Part shown: one piece after another, positions 52,445 to 62,900 of the stretch
Position numbering within the stretch: the stretch's first letter is position 1
Layout: the number at the start of each line of letters is the position of its first letter
Assembly (NCBI GenBank): GCA_963749905.1
Contig: CAVVOF010000003.1
Location: 248,001-312,000, forward strand
Length of the DNA: 64,000 nt
From: UBA10649 sp963749905
GTDB taxonomy: Bacteria > Actinomycetota > Actinomycetes > S36-B12
Direction: 5' to 3'
Translations under genes and position numbers: made by a program
Notes under the pieces: generated by a model
Seen by the model: the letters and a program-made list of their open reading frames with translations, nothing else
The model's database searches: none
What the model was told of the DNA's origin: nothing

Positions 52445-53238
52445 GCCGCCTCGACGGCAAGCGGGTGCTGGTCACCGGTGCCGCGCAGGGCATGGGTCGG
52501 TCCATCGCGGTGATGGCCGCCGAGCGCGGCGCCGAATCAGTCACCGTGACCGACGTGCAGGCCGGCGCAGCCGACGAGACGGCCGACCTCGTCCGGGCCG
52601 CGGGCGCCAAGGCGGCCGTCGTCATCGCTGACCTCACCAAGGGCGACGAGATCCGCGCACTCATCGAGGCCTCGGTCACCTTCGCGGGCGGGCTCGACAC
52701 TCTCATCAACAATGCCGGCATCATCGACTCGGCGCTCATGGACGGCGCGAGCTTCGACACGATCGACGAGCGGGTGTGGGACCTCGTCTTCGACGTCAAC
52801 GTGAAGGCGGTGTGGCTCGCCTCGCAGGCGGCGGCGGAGCACCTGCGCGCATCGGACCGCGGGCCGTCGATCGTCAACTCGGCCTCCGTGTCCGGCATCA
52901 ACGGAACTCAGAACGCGGTCGCCTACGGCGCCAGCAAGGCCGCGCTGATCCAACTGACCAAGTCCACGGCCGTGGCGCTGGCGCCGCAGGTCCGGGTGAA
53001 TGCGTTCCTCCCCGGCGCCATTGCCACCCCGATGGCGATGGCCTTCCTCGACTCCGTCGACAACCGGGAGTACACGCAGAAGCACATGACCGGCGCGCAC
53101 CTGCTGCCGCGGTTCGGCGAGGCTGACGAGGTCGCCGAGGTGGCCTGCTTCCTCGCGTCCGACGCGGCGTCCTTCGTCACCGGCGGCATCTACGCCGTGG
53201 ACGGCGGCACCCTCGCCTGGCGGGGTCTCCAGCAGTGA
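52441..53238 (+). CDS. Short-chain dehydrogenase/reductase
   Basis: A 265-residue SDR. Motifs are TGAAQGMG, VTDVQAG (NAD preference), INNAGII, the catalytic Ser in NSASVSG, and Tyr-Lys in YGASKAA. The C-terminal VTGGIYAVDGG is standard. GTG at 52441 overlaps the tandem SnoaL stop; its stop overlaps the HAD gene GTG. The four genes from 51243 to 53900 are a tight operon. Confidence 0.92.
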   Translation: MSRLDGKRVLVTGAAQGMGRSIAVMAAERGAESVTVTDVQAGAADETADLVRAAGAKAAVVIADLTKGDEIRALIEASVTFAGGLDTLINNAGIIDSALMDGASFDTIDERVWDLVFDVNVKAVWLASQAAAEHLRASDRGPSIVNSASVSGINGTQNAVAYGASKAALIQLTKSTAVALAPQVRVNAFLPGAIATPMAMAFLDSVDNREYTQKHMTGAHLLPRFGEADEVAEVACFLASDAASFVTGGIYAVDGGTLAWRGLQQ

Positions 53239-53900
53239 GCCCGCGGTACGACCTCGTCCTCTTCGACCTCGACGGCACGATCATCGACTCCGAGCCGGGC
53301 GTGCAGGCAGCCCTGCGCCACGCCCTCGTCGCCGGCTTCGGCATCTCCCCCACCCAGGCGGAACTCGAGGAGTTCATGGGCCCGCCGCTCAGCGACATCC
53401 TGCCGCGGCTGTACGGCATGACCGACCCGGCCGATCACGAGAGGTTCTTCGAGCTCTACTGCGACGTGTACTTCCACGGCATGGAGTACGACTTCGATCT
53501 CTACCCGGGGATCGCAGATCTCATCCGGGACCTGGCAGCTGCGGGCGTGCGCCTCGTGCTGGCGACCGCCAAGCCCCACGAGTCGGCGAGCCGGATCCTC
53601 GAGCGAGCCGGACTGGCCGAGTACTTCACCTACGTCGCCGGCTCACTGTCGGACGGCAGCCGGCAGGAGAAGGCCGACGTCCTCGAGCACGCCTTCGAGG
53701 TCGTCGAGGAGACGTCACCGGGACCGCACGCCGTAATGGTCGGTGACCGCGCGGTGGACGCGCGCGCCGCTCACGCCCATGGCCTGGACAGCGTCGTCGT
53801 CGAGTGGGGCTACGCCGCACCTGGCGAACTCGACGGTTGCGGCGCCACCCACCGGGCGGAAACGATCGCCGACCTGTGCGCCCTGCTGCTCGCCGCCTGA
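53235..53900 (+). CDS. HAD-superfamily phosphatase (phosphoglycolate-phosphatase-like)
   Basis: A 221-residue HAD hydrolase. LVLFDLDGTIIDSEPGV gives the nucleophile Asp11 and Asp13. LVLATAKPHESA carries the motif II Thr and the motif III Lys is in RQEKADVL. VMVGDRAVDARAAHAHG is motif IV. The cap lies between motifs I and II as in phosphoglycolate phosphatases. GTG at 53235 overlaps the SDR stop. It is the sixth phosphatase-type gene of the window; placed in an oxidative operon, it may dephosphorylate a pathway intermediate (inference). Confidence 0.9.
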   Translation: MSPRYDLVLFDLDGTIIDSEPGVQAALRHALVAGFGISPTQAELEEFMGPPLSDILPRLYGMTDPADHERFFELYCDVYFHGMEYDFDLYPGIADLIRDLAAAGVRLVLATAKPHESASRILERAGLAEYFTYVAGSLSDGSRQEKADVLEHAFEVVEETSPGPHAVMVGDRAVDARAAHAHGLDSVVVEWGYAAPGELDGCGATHRAETIADLCALLLAA

Positions 53901-53917
53901 GCACCCGCCCCGGCCGC

Positions 53918-54841
53918 TCAGCGATCGGCGGCGGCCAGCACGGGGGCCAGCCGGTCCGGCACGGCCAGCCAGTCCTCGGGCGAGGTGATCGTCGGGTCGA
54001 AGTTCGCGTCGATCGAGATCGCATCGACGCCGGCGGCGGCCGCCGCGCCCGCCTGCTCCGACAGTTCGTCCACGCTCAGTGGCTTCAGGTTCGCGACGAC
54101 GACCGGCGGGTCGGTGAACAGGTTCCAGCACATCTTCAGTGGCGCAAGGCCGGCAGGACGCATCTCCGCCAACTCGGCCATGGTGGCCAGGTGCTGCTCC
54201 AGGGTGCCCGACGCCGGATTCCACCAGTCGAACTTCTGCGCGGTGCGTCGCAGGCCCGCAGCCGAGCGCATGCCGGACATCAACGGCGGATGCGGCCGTT
54301 GAACCGGCTTGGGATCGACGTCTGAGGGCGGGATGGTGAAGAACTCCCCAGCGTAGGAGACCGGATCCGGTCCCCAACAGGCCTTGAGGGCGTCGATGAG
54401 CTCGTCCGCGCGCCGACCTCGGGTGCGGGGGTCCACGTCGTACTGGGCGTGCTCCTCATCGGACCAGCCGACGCTGAACCCGAACACGGTGCGCCCGCCG
54501 GACAGCACGTCCAGTGTCGTGATCCGCTGAGCAAGGTCGACGGGGCGGTGGTAGCCGGCCACCAGGATGCTGGTGCCGAGGATGACGTCCGTCGTCCACC
54601 CGGCCACTGCGGCCAGCAGTTCCAGGGGCTGCAGCACCGCGCGGTAGGCCTCCGGCACTGCCAGCCCCGGACGCGCCGAGTACCCGGAGACCACCTCGTG
54701 CGGGTAGAAGAGGTGCTGCTGGACGAACAGGTGCCCGAAGCCGAGCTCTTCGGCACGCTGGGCGAAGCCGCGCACCACCCGGCCGTCCACGTGCGGGCCC
54801 AGCTGCGGCAGCGCGAGCCCGACCCGCATGCGCTCGCTCAC
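53918..54841 (-). CDS. LLM-class (luciferase-like) flavin/F420 oxidoreductase
   Basis: A 307-residue luciferase-like TIM barrel. It has VGLALPQLGPHVDG at the N-terminus, DVILGTSILVAGYHRP, ITTLDVLSGGRTVFGFSVGW and RPHPPLMSGMRSAAGL. It is distinct from the LLM protein at 47776. GTG at 54841 overlaps the SDR stop (GTGA). It is the last gene of an operon with the acyl-CoA ligase and SDR, and ends 17 bases from the convergent HAD gene. Confidence 0.88.
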   Translation of the reverse strand: MSERMRVGLALPQLGPHVDGRVVRGFAQRAEELGFGHLFVQQHLFYPHEVVSGYSARPGLAVPEAYRAVLQPLELLAAVAGWTTDVILGTSILVAGYHRPVDLAQRITTLDVLSGGRTVFGFSVGWSDEEHAQYDVDPRTRGRRADELIDALKACWGPDPVSYAGEFFTIPPSDVDPKPVQRPHPPLMSGMRSAAGLRRTAQKFDWWNPASGTLEQHLATMAELAEMRPAGLAPLKMCWNLFTDPPVVVANLKPLSVDELSEQAGAAAAAGVDAISIDANFDPTITSPEDWLAVPDRLAPVLAAADR

Positions 54842-55614
54842 GGGTACAGGCCTCCGCCGACGGTGACGACCTCGCCGTGCATGTACGGCACCTCATCGCT
54901 GAGCAGCCAGGCGGCGGTGGCCGCGATCTCGTCCGCCTCCGCGTAGCGGGCCAGCGGGATGGCCGTGCTCAGCGCCGCCTGGAAGCCGGCCGCGTCCATG
55001 CCGGCGAGGGCCGCGAGCCCCTCCTCCAGCGGTCGCATCATCCGGGTCTCGACCGGGCCCGGGGCGATCACGTTCACCCGGATGCCCAGCGGGCCGGCCT
55101 CCTTCATCAGGGAGCGGGCCAGCCCGATGACGGCGTGCTTGCTGGCGACGTACACCGAGACCCCGGGATCGCCCTTGAGCCCAGCGATCGACGCGGTGAA
55201 CACGATCTTGCCGCGATCAGGCTGCGTCATCATCACGCGCATCGCCTCCGCCGCCCCGAGGAAGGAGCCGCGGACGTTGACGGCGAAGACCTTCTCGAAG
55301 TCGGCCAGGTCGAATGCGGCTACCGGCAGCACGCGGGACTCGACTCCGGCGTTGGCGAAGAACATGTCCACCGACTCGAAGGTGTCGACGGCCCGGCCGA
55401 AGTACATGGCGGTGTCCTCGGCGCTCGTGACGTCGGCTCGAACCGGCAGCACGCGGTCGCCCAGCTCAGAGGCCAGCGCGTCCACCGCCCCCTCGTCGAT
55501 GTCCACGGCGACCACGTTCGCGCCCTCACCCAGGAGCCGCCGGACTGCAGCGGCCCCGATACCTCCCGCCGCACCGGTCACGATCGCCGTACGTCCTTCG
55601 ATTCCCTTGAGCAT
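54838..55614 (-). CDS. Short-chain dehydrogenase/reductase
   Basis: A 258-residue SDR. Motifs are TGAAGGIG, VDIDEGA (NAD preference), FANAGVE, the Ser in FTASIAG, and Tyr-Lys in YVASKHA. The C-terminus VVTVGGGLYP deviates slightly from DGG. ATG at 55614 follows GGGAGGACGC. It lies 16 bases after the acyl-CoA ligase stop. Confidence 0.92.
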   Translation of the reverse strand: MLKGIEGRTAIVTGAAGGIGAAAVRRLLGEGANVVAVDIDEGAVDALASELGDRVLPVRADVTSAEDTAMYFGRAVDTFESVDMFFANAGVESRVLPVAAFDLADFEKVFAVNVRGSFLGAAEAMRVMMTQPDRGKIVFTASIAGLKGDPGVSVYVASKHAVIGLARSLMKEAGPLGIRVNVIAPGPVETRMMRPLEEGLAALAGMDAAGFQAALSTAIPLARYAEADEIAATAAWLLSDEVPYMHGEVVTVGGGLYP

Positions 55615-55630
55615 GCGCGTCCTCCCGGTC

Positions 55631-57196
55631 TCAGCCGCCGATGGTGCGGTCGCCGTCCCAGTAGGGACGACGCAGCGACTTCTTGTCCACCTTCTGCATT
55701 TCGTTGCGCGGCAGTTCCGCCAGGAACTCGTAGCGGCGCGGGATCTTGTAGGCCGCGATCCGCTCGCGGCAGAAGGCCTCCAACTCGGCCGGCCCCGGGG
55801 CCGCAGCGGGATCGGCCGGCACGACCAGCGCCAGCAGCTGCTCCCCGAGGTCCGGATGCGGGATCCCGATCACCGCGACCTCCGCGACGCCCGGATGCTC
55901 GCGGAGCGCGTTCTCGCTCTCGGACGGGTACAGGTTGACACCGCCGGAGACGACCATGTCGGAGAGCCGGTCGGTGATGAAGACGAAGCCATCCGCGTCG
56001 ACGTAGCCCATGTCGCCCAGGGTGAAGGCGCCCGGTCGCACGTACGCCTTGGCCGTCTTCTCCTCATCTCGGTGGTAGGCGACGCCATAGCCCTCGGGCG
56101 CCTCGAAGGCGAGGATGCCGACCTCCCCTTGGGGGAGCTCGGTGCCGTCCTCCGCGACGACGATGACGCGGAAGGGCTCGACCACCGTCCCGACGGAACC
56201 GGGGTGGCTCAGCCAATCCTGGGAGCCGATCCGGCACAGGGTGCCCGACTCACTGCCGCCGTACGACTCGAGCAGCACCGGACCGAACCAGTCGATCATG
56301 GCCCGCTTCACGTCGGGCGGGCACGCCGAGCCGGTGTGCGCGACCAGCTGCAGGCTGCTCACGTCGGCCGAGGCGCGAACGTCGGGGTCGACAGCCAGCA
56401 GGCGCTGGAAGTGCGTGGGGACCATCACCGACGAGGTGACCCGGTACCGGCCGATGAGGTCGAGCACCGTCGCCCCGTCGAACTTCGCGACGACCACCAC
56501 CGGACGGCCGAGCAGCAGGTGGCGGACCGCGGTCAGCGGTCCGTTGTGCTGCAGCGGCCCGACGACGATGTGGCAGCCGTCCGGGAACTGGGCCCGCTCC
56601 AGGAGCTTGTCGAGGTACTCGCGGTGCGTGGTCACGGGGGCCAGCACCCACCGGGTCTGCGTCCCGCGGGCCCGCCCGGTGGTGCCCGACGTGTAGACCA
56701 TCGGCGGCCGGGCGGGGCGATCCGGCAACTCGACGAGTTCGGGCGCCGCCGCGATCCAGTCGGCCCACCGGATCAGCCCCGGCCGGCCGGCGTCCACCGT
56801 GGCGCCTGAATGCAGGACGACGGTGGTGACGAGGCCGGCCTCGAGCGCGGCCACCGCCGTCGCGGCACCGCTGGGTCCGGCGATCAGCCCGACCATCGAC
56901 GCGTCCTCGATCTGGTCCCCGATCTCGGACAGCGTCAGCTGCCGGGAGACGGCCACCGTGCCGACTCCCGCCAGCAGACCGGCCGCGTGGGCGAGCAGGG
57001 TCGGTGCCGCGTTGTCGCCCAGGACGCCCCAGCGCTGGTCGGGATCTGGGGCGGCGGCGAGCAGCTGCGCGGCCGCCCCGCGGAGCTCCGCGACGACCTC
57101 CGCCCAGGTGCGCTCCCCTGATCCGTCCACCAGGGCGATGCCTTCCGGGTCGCGCTCAGCGACGTCGGCGATGGGGCCGAGGGGCAGGTCAGCCAC
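55631..57196 (-). CDS. AMP-forming acyl-CoA synthetase/ligase
   Basis: A 521-residue adenylate-forming enzyme that activates a carboxylic acid with ATP and CoA. The P-loop reads YTSGTTGRARG, with Arg where Lys is usual. Core motifs are ESYGGSESG (A5-like), LGDMGYVDADGFVFITDRLSD and GGVNLYPSE. The catalytic Lys is in EMQKVDKK near the end. GTG at 57196 is preferred because GAGGA lies seven bases upstream; a TTG at 57202 is possible. It starts the operon with SDR and LLM genes and is divergent from the acyl-CoA dehydrogenase at 57354, a logical next step for its product. Confidence 0.9.
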   Translation of the reverse strand: MADLPLGPIADVAERDPEGIALVDGSGERTWAEVVAELRGAAAQLLAAAPDPDQRWGVLGDNAAPTLLAHAAGLLAGVGTVAVSRQLTLSEIGDQIEDASMVGLIAGPSGAATAVAALEAGLVTTVVLHSGATVDAGRPGLIRWADWIAAAPELVELPDRPARPPMVYTSGTTGRARGTQTRWVLAPVTTHREYLDKLLERAQFPDGCHIVVGPLQHNGPLTAVRHLLLGRPVVVVAKFDGATVLDLIGRYRVTSSVMVPTHFQRLLAVDPDVRASADVSSLQLVAHTGSACPPDVKRAMIDWFGPVLLESYGGSESGTLCRIGSQDWLSHPGSVGTVVEPFRVIVVAEDGTELPQGEVGILAFEAPEGYGVAYHRDEEKTAKAYVRPGAFTLGDMGYVDADGFVFITDRLSDMVVSGGVNLYPSESENALREHPGVAEVAVIGIPHPDLGEQLLALVVPADPAAAPGPAELEAFCRERIAAYKIPRRYEFLAELPRNEMQKVDKKSLRRPYWDGDRTIGG

Positions 57197-57353
57197 GGGC
57201 AATCCTCACGATGATCGGTCGCACAATCCCGGTGCCGGCGTGTTGCATCCGTCCCGGCACAGGCGCGAGGATAGCGCGGTTACTAAAGTGCGAGTCAAGA
57301 AACAAGCACTTGGCAGGCCCGCAGTTACCGATCCCGACGACCCCGGAGTGAGC

Positions 57354-58572
57354 ATGGACTTCCAGCCCAGCGCGAAGGCGCAGGAACTGTCGGCGCAGAT
57401 GTGGGACTTCCTCAACGACCGGGTCCTGCCGGCCGAGGCGGACTACGACGCGTACCGGGCGGAGAAGGGTCCCGACGACCACACCCTGCCGCCCGTCGTC
57501 GAGGAACTGAAGTCCGAGGCCCGAGCGCAGGGCCTGTGGAACCTGTTCCTGCCGGCAATCAGCGGCCTGACGAACGTCGAGTACGCACAGCTCGCGGAGA
57601 TCTCCGGCTGGAGCGTCGACATCTTCCCCGAGGCGATCAATTGCCAGGCCCCTGACACCGGCAACATGGAGACCATCCACCTGTTCGGCACCGACGAGCA
57701 GAAGCAGCAGTGGCTGGAACCCCTGCTGGACGGCACGATCCGGTCCGGCTTCGCCATGACGGAACCCGACGTCGCCTCGAGCGACGCCACGAACATCGAA
57801 TGCTCGATCGTCCGCGACGGCGACGACTACGTCATCAACGGCACCAAGTGGTGGACGTCCGGCGCCAACGACCCGCGCTGCACGCATCCTGATCGTGATG
57901 GGCAAGACCGACCCGGACGGGCCGGTCCATCGGCAGCAGTCGATGGTGCTCGTCCCCATCGACACACCCGGTGTGACCATCACCCGCTCCCTGACGGTGT
58001 TCGGCCGTCAGGACCAGCATGGCCATGCGTGGATCGAGTTCGAGGACGTGCGGGTTCCGGTGGCCAATCGGCTCGCCGAGGAGGGCGATGGCTTCATGAT
58101 CGCCCAGGCGCGGCTCGGCCCCGGTCGCATCCACCACTGCATGCGCTCCATCGGGGCGGCCGAGCGCGCGCTGCAGATGATGGTGGAGCGGGCCAAGAGC
58201 CGCGTCGCCTTCGGCGGACCGCTGGCGGACCAGGGCTCCATCCAGGAGTGGATCGCGGAGTCACGGATCGAGATCGAGCAGGCACGACTGCTGACGATGA
58301 AGGCCGCGTGGATGATCGACCAGGGCGACGCCAAGTACGCGAAGACCGAGATCTCGGCCATCAAGGTGATCGCCCCCCGCGTCGCCTGCAACGTCATCGA
58401 CCGAGCCATCCAGGTGCACGGCGGGCTCGGGGTCTGCGACGACGTCCCGCTGGCCAAGATGTACGGCTGGCAGCGCGCACTGAAGATCTTCGACGGCCCT
58501 GACCAGGTCCACCTGCGGTCGATCGCCCGCTGGGAGCTCAAGCGGGATCGGGCTGTGCGGCTCCCTGCATGA
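57354..58572 (+). CDS. Acyl-CoA dehydrogenase (ACAD10/11-like), frameshifted
   Basis: An acyl-CoA dehydrogenase of about 406 residues. The N-terminal helices (DFLNDRVLPAEADYDAYR) and the flavin motif FAMTEPDVASSDATNIEC are followed by KWWTSGA. A single slip near 57882 leads to ILIVMGKTDPDGP. The C-terminal part has RIHHCMRSIGAAERAL, KSRVAFGGPLADQGSIQEWIAESR and VHGGLGVCDD. This fits the ACAD10/11-like group that handles bulky or branched acyl-CoAs, some of which need phosphorylated 4-hydroxyacyl substrates in eukaryotes. CGGAG precedes the ATG. The 3' end overlaps the convergent TetR gene by 35 bases. Confidence 0.9.
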
Positions 58573-59199
58573 TCGGCACGAGGATGTCGGCGAGGGTGGC
58601 CTCCACCTTGGCGACCGGCAGCCGGCTCAGCGAGCCGTCGAGCCACGCCGTCTGAGACAACGGGAGAAGCGCGGCGAGGAATCGGAAGCCCAGCAGGCGC
58701 ACCGCGTACTGCTCGCGGGCCCGGCGCGAGCTGCGCGGGGGACGCTCGTCCTCGGGCAGGTAGTCGAAGGCCCGCTGGGCGTGCCGCTCCTGCCAGGCCT
58801 CGTACATCCGACGTGACTGAGGCGTGGCACCGTTGAGGTGCAGGGTGAGGAAGCGGGCCTCGACCGGATGGGTCCGCCACCAGGCCCAGCCCGCGTAGAT
58901 GACCTCGCGGAGCACCGCCTCGTCGAGGGCGTCCGCAGTCGCACGCACGGAGTCGACCATTGCGCTGAACCCCATCAGGCAGGACTCGAAGGCCTGGTCG
59001 AACAGCTCCTCCTTGCCGCCGAAGTGGTAGTAGACCGCGGTGGGGCGACCCCGCACTCCAGAGCGATGTCCTCGACGCTTGCCTCCGCGTACGTGAGCCG
59101 GGAGAAGACCTTCGTGGCCGCGCTCACGATCTCGCTGCGCCGCGACGGCCGGTGCGCCGGACGTGCCGCAGCCCGCAGCGAGGACTCGTCCACGTCCAC
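58538..59199 (-). CDS. TetR-family regulator, frameshifted
   Basis: A one-component repressor of about 220 residues. The N-terminal HTH (RRSEIVSAATKVFSRLTYAE, DIALECGVAPTAVYYHFGGKEELF) is split by one missing C in a CCCC run near 59043. The C-terminal ligand domain includes GWAWWRTHPVEARFLTLHLNG. GTG at 59199 or 59193 is the start. It is divergent from the second TetR gene (59275) and overlaps the end of the acyl-CoA dehydrogenase gene. It probably controls one or both acyl-CoA operons. Confidence 0.87.
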
Positions 59200-59274
59200 C
59201 CCTCACCTACCGACCTGTACCGCGGATCCGTTGGGCCGGAGCGCAGTCCCTTCGTGTGGAAGGATGCGCGCATC

Positions 59275-59874
59275 ATGTCAAAGTCCCGCTCGACGCGCCC
59301 GGCCAACCGGCCGTCGCGGAGGCACGAGATCCTCGAGTCGGCGGTGGAGCTGCTCGCCGTCCAGCCGCCCGATGAGATCGCGGTGTCCGACATCGCCGCT
59401 CACTGCGGAATGACCCCGGCTGCGTTCTACTACCACTTCTCCTCCAAGGACGAGATCCTCGACGAGATCGTGGACGGCTTCGCCCGGCACTGGTCGGAGG
59501 TCGTCATCGGGGCGCTCTCCCGGGTGCATGAACGCGACGACCTGGCCGCGTGCGTCGAGGAGGTGCTGACGTGGGTCGAGGAGCACGAGCGGCCGGCACG
59601 CGTCTACTTCGTCACCTCCATCGGCGCCACCAGCTCCTGCGAGGCGGTGCGTCGGAAGACCCGCAACGACCTCGGGCGGCGCGCGACGCGGACATTCCGC
59701 GAGGTGGCACCCGAGCAGGACCGCATTCGGCTGGCCATCGCCGGCCTCGGACTCATCACCCTGCTGGAGATCGTCTCCCGCAGCCGGCTCGAGCTCGACG
59801 CCAGCTACCGCACGCTCGGACCGGTGCGGTTCCGGGCGACCGCGACGCAGCTCGCCGAGGCACTCATTCACTAG
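59275..59874 (+). CDS. TetR-family regulator
   Basis: A 199-residue TetR regulator. The HTH is RRHEILESAVELLAVQPPDE followed by IAVSDIAAHCGMTPAAFYYHF. The C-terminal domain has CVEEVLTWVEEHERPARVYFV. It is divergent from the TetR gene at 59199 in a 75-base gap and is followed by the IcmF-type mutase gene after 106 bases. It may sense an acyl-CoA and control the mutase or its own promoter. Confidence 0.88.
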   Translation: MSKSRSTRPANRPSRRHEILESAVELLAVQPPDEIAVSDIAAHCGMTPAAFYYHFSSKDEILDEIVDGFARHWSEVVIGALSRVHERDDLAACVEEVLTWVEEHERPARVYFVTSIGATSSCEAVRRKTRNDLGRRATRTFREVAPEQDRIRLAIAGLGLITLLEIVSRSRLELDASYRTLGPVRFRATATQLAEALIH

Positions 59875-59946
59875 CCTGCCGACCGCTCGTCGCCAATCTC
59901 GCGAAGCGGATGACCGGAAGGCCTGTACCCGAAAGCATTGATATCC

Positions 59947-59952
59947 TAATAT
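59947..59952 (+). promoter_or_regulatory. Possible -10 (TAATAT) for the IcmF gene
   Basis: An unusually AT-rich stretch (TTGATATCCTAATATTTGTC, 59938-59957) lies 24-43 bases before the GTG at 59981. TAATAT is the best -10 candidate; no -35 is clear. AGGAGG at about 59972 is the ribosome site. Confidence 0.4.
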
Positions 59953-59980
59953 TTGTCATCCAAGGTAAAGAGGAGGCGTC

Positions 59981-62900
59981 GTGGCCGAGGACTCCCGTCC
60001 GGTTCACCCCGTCCGGTTCGTGACGGCGGCGAGCCTGTTCGACGGGCACGACGCGTCGATCAACATCATGCGTCGGATCCTGCAGTCGCAGGGCTGCGAG
60101 GTGGTCCACCTCGGCCACGACCGAAGCGTCGAGCAGGTGGTCCGCGCCGTCATCCAGGAGGACGCGCAGGGCGTCGCCATCTCCTCCTACCAGGGCGGCC
60201 ACGTCGAGTACTTCATCTACCTCCGGGAGCTCCTCGACCAGAACGGCGCCGAGCACGTGCGCATCTACGGGGGCGGCGGCGGGGTCATCGTGCCGGCCGA
60301 GATCGAGTTGCTCGCCCGGCACCGCGTCCGCATCTTCTCCCCCGAGGACGGCCAGCGCCTCGGACTCGTCGGCATGATCGCGTCGATGGTCGAGGAGTGC
60401 GACTTCGCGCTCGACGAGGCACCCGACGTCGACGCGGTCCTCGCCGGCCATGATCGCGACCTCGCGCGCGCCGTCACGCTGCTCGAGGAGGGCCGCGCGC
60501 CGGCAGGGCTCCGCGACGCGCTCCTCGCGGCCGCCGCCCAGCGCAGCACCCCCGTGCTCGGGCATCACCGGCACCGGTGGATCCGGCAAGTCCTCACTCA
60601 CCGATGAGCTGCTGCGCCGGTTCCGCGCCGACCAGGAGGGCAAGCTGCGGATCGCGGTCATCGCCGTCGATCCGACCCGGCGCAAGGGCGGCGGCGCGCT
60701 GCTCGGCGACCGGATCCGGATGAACTCGGTCGACCTCGGCGGCGTGTACTTCCGCTCGCTGGCCACGCGCCGCGCTGGCTCCGAGATCCCCGAGCATCTC
60801 TCGGACGTGATCGCTGCCTGTCGGGCCACCCACGACCTGGTCATCGTCGAGACGCCCGGCATCGGCCAGGGCGATGCCGGGATCGTGCCGTACTGCGACG
60901 TCGCCCTCTACGTGATGACGCCGGAGTTCGGCGCCGCCTCGCAGCTCGAGAAGATCGACATGCTCGACTACGCCGACGCGGTGGCCATCAACAAGTTCGA
61001 GCGTCGGGGCGCCGACGACGCCCGGCGCGACGTGGCCCGCCAGCTGATGCGCAACCGCGAGGCGTTCGGCGCCTCCTGGGAGGACATGCCGGTGTTCGGC
61101 ACCTCCGCTGCCCGGTTCGCCGACGACGGCGTCACCGCGCTCTACCACTACCTTCGCGACCAGCTGGTCGAGAAGGGACTCGCGGCGAGCGGCGGCCTGC
61201 TCCCCCGCGTCGAGACCAGGAGTCCCGACCGGCCTGACCACGGTGGTGCCGCCGGCGCGCGCCCGGTACCTGTCCGACATCGCCGAGACGATCCGGGGCT
61301 ACCACGCCACGACCGAGGAGCAGGCGGCCGTTGCCCGACGGGTGCAGCACCTGCGCACGGCCGCGAAGCTGCTGGCTGCCGAGGGATGCGGACACAGCGG
61401 CCGTCGACGAGCTGCTCGCCGCGCAGGAGGCGGAGCTCGAGCCACAGGTGGCGGCACTGCTCGGCCGAGTGGCCGCGGTCCGCGAGCAGTACGCGGCCGA
61501 CGAGCTCGTCGTCCGGATCCGCGACAAGGAGCTGCACACCGCGCTGTGGCGCGAGACGCTGTCCGGCTCGCGGGTCCCCCGCGTGCGCCGTCCCGCGCAC
61601 CGACGACGCCGGCGAGCTCGTCCGGTACCTGCGCGAGGAGAACGTGCCGGGCAGCTTCCCGTTCACCGCGGGTGTCTTCCCCTTCAAGCGCGAGGGCGAG
61701 GCTCCCGCGCGCATGTTCGCCGGCGAGGGCGACCCCTTCCGCACCAACCGGCGCTTCCACCTGCTGGCGTCCGGCCAGCCCGCCACCCGCCTGTCGACCG
61801 CGTTCGACTCGGTCACCCTCTACGGCCGCGATCCCAACGACCGAGCCCGACGTCTACGGCAAGGTCGGCACCTCCGGCGTGTCCATCGCCACCCTCGACG
61901 ACATGAAGGTCCTGTACTCGGGCTTCGACCTCTGCGACCCGACCACGTCCGTCTCGATGACGATCAACGGACCGGCGCCCACCATCCTGGCCATGTTCAT
62001 GAACACCGCGATCGACCAGCGGCTCGACGCGTTCCGCGAGCAGGAGGGGCGCGAGCCGACGCCCGAAGAGACCGCGGAGATCCGCTCCTGGGTGCTGGCC
62101 AACGTCCGGGGCACGGTGCAGGCCGACATCCTCAAGGAGGACCAGGGCCAGAACACCTGCATCTTCAGCACCGAGTTCGCGCTGCGCTGCATGGCCGACG
62201 TGCAGGAGTGGTTCATCGACCACCGCGTGCGCAACTTCTACTCGGTGTCGATCTCCGGCTACCACATCGCGGAGGCCGGGGCGAACCCGATCTCGCAGCT
62301 GGCCTTCACCCTCGCCAACGGGTTCACCTACGTCGAGGCGTACCTCGCGCGCGGCATGAGCATCGACGACTTCGCGCCCAACTTCTCGTTCTTCTTCTCC
62401 AACGGAGTCGATGCCGAGTACACGGTGCTCGGGCGGGTTGCCCGTCGCATCTGGGCCATCGCCATGAAGCGAGCGGTACGGCGCCGACGACCGCAGCCAG
62501 AAGCTCAAGTACCACATCCAGACGAGCGGGCGGTCCCTGCACGCACAGGAGATGGACTTCAACGACATCCGCACGACCCTGCAGGCCCTGTGCGCCATCA
62601 ACGACAACTGCAACTCGCTGCACACCAATGCGTACGACGAGGCAGTCACCACGCCGAGCGCCCAGAGCGTGCGGCGCGCGCTGGCCATCCAGATGATCAT
62701 CGACCAGGAGTGGGGGCTGTCGAAGAACGAGAACCCGCTGCAGGGCTCGTACATCGTGGACGAGCTGACCGACCTGGTCGAGGAGGCGGTCCTCACCGAG
62801 TTCGACCGGATCTCCGATCGCGGCGGGGTGCTCGGCGCGATGGAGACCGGCTACCAGCGCGGCCGCATCCAGGACGAGTCCATGCTCTACGAGCACAAGA

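Noticed and set aside
59275..59980. A small gene between the TetR gene and the mutase
   Set aside because: The 106-base gap has no start with a ribosome site other than that of the mutase; it holds only an AT-rich promoter-like stretch.
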